From an uncultured Prevotellamassilia sp. (GTDB taxonomy: Bacteria; Bacteroidota; Bacteroidia; Bacteroidales; Bacteroidaceae), in assembly GCA_934255485.1 (NCBI GenBank), contig CAKQOG010000005.1, positions 27,450 to 91,449 on the forward strand: a stretch of 64,000 nt of DNA, in the 5' to 3' direction. Shown here piece after piece: positions 62,267 through 64,000 of the stretch. Positions within the stretch are counted from its first letter, which is position 1. Every line of letters starts with the position of its first letter. The translations under genes and the position numbers were made by a program. Under the pieces are notes generated by a model that had not been told where the DNA came from, did not search any database, and saw nothing but the letters and a program-made list of their open reading frames with translations.

Positions 62267-62492
62267 TAATATTAGTTAATGTGTTAAATGTTTCTTACGC
62301 TCAATGTGATATTTAATTCACAACAAAGCGTGGGTAAATGTACAACTTAATTTGCATCTCAACAACTTTAGCACTATTTTTACTTAAAAATAATAGTTTA
62401 AAATATAAATAATGTAAGAATAGCACGCATTGTTTACAAATTCTCGTAATTTCGCATAGCTAATCTATACATCTACAACGAACTATATAAGT

Positions 62493-63488
62493 ATGAACAA
62501 AACGCTTAAAAACACTATATTTCTGCTCTTATCCACCCTTGCTGGCATAGCTATGATGATGTGGATATATCGCGGTTTCAACTTTTCTGTCCTCTCGCAA
62601 TTCTTCTCTTATCCACGCCACTATGTGTGGATAGCATTGGTGCTTGTGGCAGGTATAACCGCCAATGTGTTGCGTGCCTATCGTTGGAAGATGTTGCTAC
62701 ACGCTGCCCATATCCACATCTCTAAGCGCCGAGCAATAGAACTAATATTCATTGCATACCTCATAAATAGCGTCACACCGCGCCTTGGCGAACTTGCTCG
62801 TTCGTTGCTTGTTAAGCGTGGCAATGCCGATATCTCCACACGCGCCCTTGGCACGGTGGTTATTGAGAAGGTGGCAGATGTGGCTTTTCTCATTCTTGTC
62901 ATCGGGTTGGCAGTGTCGTTGCGATGGACCAAGACGATGGCACTTGTGCATTCATTTAGCGACCGCCTCACACTTGCACTGCCTGGCTACCTTTTTTATG
63001 TCGTAGTAGGTTGCGCCGTGTGCTTGCTCATCGGTTTGAGTTTTCCACTATGGAAATACTTGCGTAGCTTTGTCTGCAACCTTTGGCAAGGGGTTACAGC
63101 CATCACTCACCTTGAAAGTCCATTGGCCTTTGCCACCCTCTGCACGGGCATTTGGCTATGTAACTTTTTGCAACTCTTTTTGCTCATACCCTGTTTTGAT
63201 GGCATGGCGCAAGTGTCGTTGGCAGATATGCTCCATGTTTTTGCAGCCCTAAGTGTGGGTGTGTTGCTACCCACCCCCGCAGGAGCTGGCCCTTGGCACT
63301 ATGCCATAGTGAAGACTCTCACCAGCATCTATGCCGTTGAGCGCACCACAGCACAGTCGTTTGCACTCATCTCTCACGGACTAAAAACTTTGCTCGTTAT
63401 GTTGCTCGGATTGCTTGGATATGCTAGTTATTATCGCTCGGTTTGGAAGAGCGCACATAGGCATCGAACGCTGCATACCCCACACTAA
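62493..63488 (+). CDS. Membrane protein of the lysylphosphatidylglycerol-synthase TM family
   Basis: The 331-residue protein has seven or eight membrane segments with the UPF0104 pattern: LRAYRWKMLL, NSVTPRLGELARSLLVKR, VVIEKVADVAFL and LPTPAGAGPWHYAIV. It matches only the flippase-like membrane half of MprF and lacks the aminoacyl-transfer domain. Similar stand-alone proteins are thought to move lipids or isoprenoid-linked sugars. Confidence 0.88.
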   Translation: MNKTLKNTIFLLLSTLAGIAMMMWIYRGFNFSVLSQFFSYPRHYVWIALVLVAGITANVLRAYRWKMLLHAAHIHISKRRAIELIFIAYLINSVTPRLGELARSLLVKRGNADISTRALGTVVIEKVADVAFLILVIGLAVSLRWTKTMALVHSFSDRLTLALPGYLFYVVVGCAVCLLIGLSFPLWKYLRSFVCNLWQGVTAITHLESPLAFATLCTGIWLCNFLQLFLLIPCFDGMAQVSLADMLHVFAALSVGVLLPTPAGAGPWHYAIVKTLTSIYAVERTTAQSFALISHGLKTLLVMLLGLLGYASYYRSVWKSAHRHRTLHTPH

Positions 63489-63602
63489 TTGGCACATAGT
63501 TCTGTACTCAGCATTTGCAAAAACTGATATAAAAACGTCATAATACATTGATTATCAAGCAACAATAGGTTTCTCATATCTTCACCATTCGTAACATGTT
63601 CG

Positions 63603-63690
63603 CGTATCACGGCCGTGATACGTGCGTATCATGGGCGTGATACGGGCGTATCATGAACGCGATACGGGCGTATCACGGGCGTGATACGCG
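63603..63690. repeat. Array E: four 22-bp palindromic units
   Basis: Units start at 63603, 63625, 63647 and 63669 and follow CGTATCA-6 nt-TGATACG plus GG or TG. Unit 1 is identical to unit 1 of the array at 33719. The flanks GTAACATGTTCG and CGAACATATTAC are inverted copies with one mismatch. Confidence 0.93.
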
Positions 63691-63827
63691 AACATATTAC
63701 GCTTTATAATAATAGCATAAACATTCTGTTCGTTCGGCAACAAACCTTTTTTGATTAATCACATCAAAAAGCCAACTCAAAACAGATACATTTTTTTCTT
63801 ATTAAAAAGCAAGTAATGAGTATTATA

Positions 63828-63845
63828 TACATTATATATAATGTA
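63828..63845. promoter_or_regulatory. Perfect 18-bp palindrome
   Basis: TACATTATATATAATGTA is fully self-complementary. It is followed one base later by GTATCAA-6 nt-TTGATAC (63847-63866). They may be operator sites for a gene beyond the edge. Confidence 0.4.
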
Positions 63846-64000
63846 GGTATCAAAATTAGTTGATACAATCATGTTCCGCATTAATTGATATGAATTTTGA
63901 ACACCTACTTAAGCAAGCATCAACGTAACTATTCAGCGAATATGTATCGCTAAAGGCAGCGTGTGATTTTTTAAAAAAACTTTCTGTTTCCCTGTACATG

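Larger units (their letters stand above)
63489..64000. other. Intergenic region at the right edge
   Basis: These 512 bp have no credible ORF on either strand. They contain the motif TTGATTATCAAG (63548-63559), the 4 x 22-bp array (63603-63690), and two operator-like palindromes near 63828-63866. Any next gene would start beyond the window. Confidence 0.8.

Noticed and set aside
1..64000. tRNA, rRNA, IS elements, prophage
   Set aside because: Looked for CCA-ending cloverleaf patterns, transposase or integrase motifs and phage genes; none recognised by eye.

Overview
The window looks like a chromosomal segment of a Bacteroidales bacterium, most likely a Prevotella-type species (Prevotellaceae). 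Four kinds of evidence support this. Start codons lack strong Shine-Dalgarno sequences. Several upstream regions carry the Bacteroidota -7 box TAnnTTTG, in the best cases with a TTTG-type -33 box 19-21 bp upstream. A gldH gene is present, and a secreted hexosaminidase ends in a Prevotella-style type 9 secretion (T9SS) sorting tail. The arginine genes are arranged as in Bacteroidota. No rRNA, tRNA, CRISPR array, insertion sequence or prophage was recognised. Genus-level assignment is inference.

Layout. 1-276: N-terminus of a CorA-type transporter. 598-5251 (minus): copper operon (HMA chaperone, CopA ATPase, TonB receptor). 5862-10296 (plus): an ABC exporter, a GntR/YtrA-type regulator and an outer-membrane barrel, preceded by two palindromic operator candidates. 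10420-14259 (minus): secreted GH20 hexosaminidase. 14468-20327 (minus): six-gene run (MATE, cytidylate-kinase-like, secreted protein, MenA, Wzx-like flippase, zinc peptidase). 21083-25029: SulP transporter, thymidine kinase, ThrE-type exporter. 25233-32518: DedA, outer-membrane protein, S41 protease, Upf1-like helicase, a diverged GH127-like protein, MarC. 32612-38044 (minus): SUMF-type protein, ThrA, GHL10 hydrolase. 38527-42548 (plus): CDP-ribitol synthase-like fusion, LicD/fukutin-like transferase, glycosyltransferase, orphan ABC ATPase. 42608-48506: TopB (plus), then RecQ and RecJ (minus). 49439-52912: GH84 enzyme. 53114-56268: HolB, RicT-like, GldH. 56512-61263: ArgR, GNAT, ArgG, ArgC, ArgD. 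61352-63488: WYL regulator and LPG-synthase-type membrane protein.

How genes may work together. GH20 and GH84 both release beta-linked GlcNAc, which suggests use of host glycans, and their tails fit T9SS export, for which GldH is an accessory. The 38527-41777 cassette pairs a fused cytidylyltransferase/SDR with a LicD/fukutin-like phosphotransferase and a glycosyltransferase. That is the set expected for making CDP-ribitol and adding ribitol phosphate to a surface glycan, and it is the most attractive candidate pathway here.

The most unusual non-coding signal is a set of five intergenic arrays, near 5469, 20561, 33719, 48981 and 63603. Four consist of exactly four head-to-tail palindromic units of 22 or 23 bp. 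The fifth has three palindromes at exactly 45-bp spacing. Three arrays are bracketed by clear inverted flanks. Four have a TTSATTATCAA-like motif 41-65 bp away. Three lie between divergent genes, so they are not simple terminators. Function is unknown.
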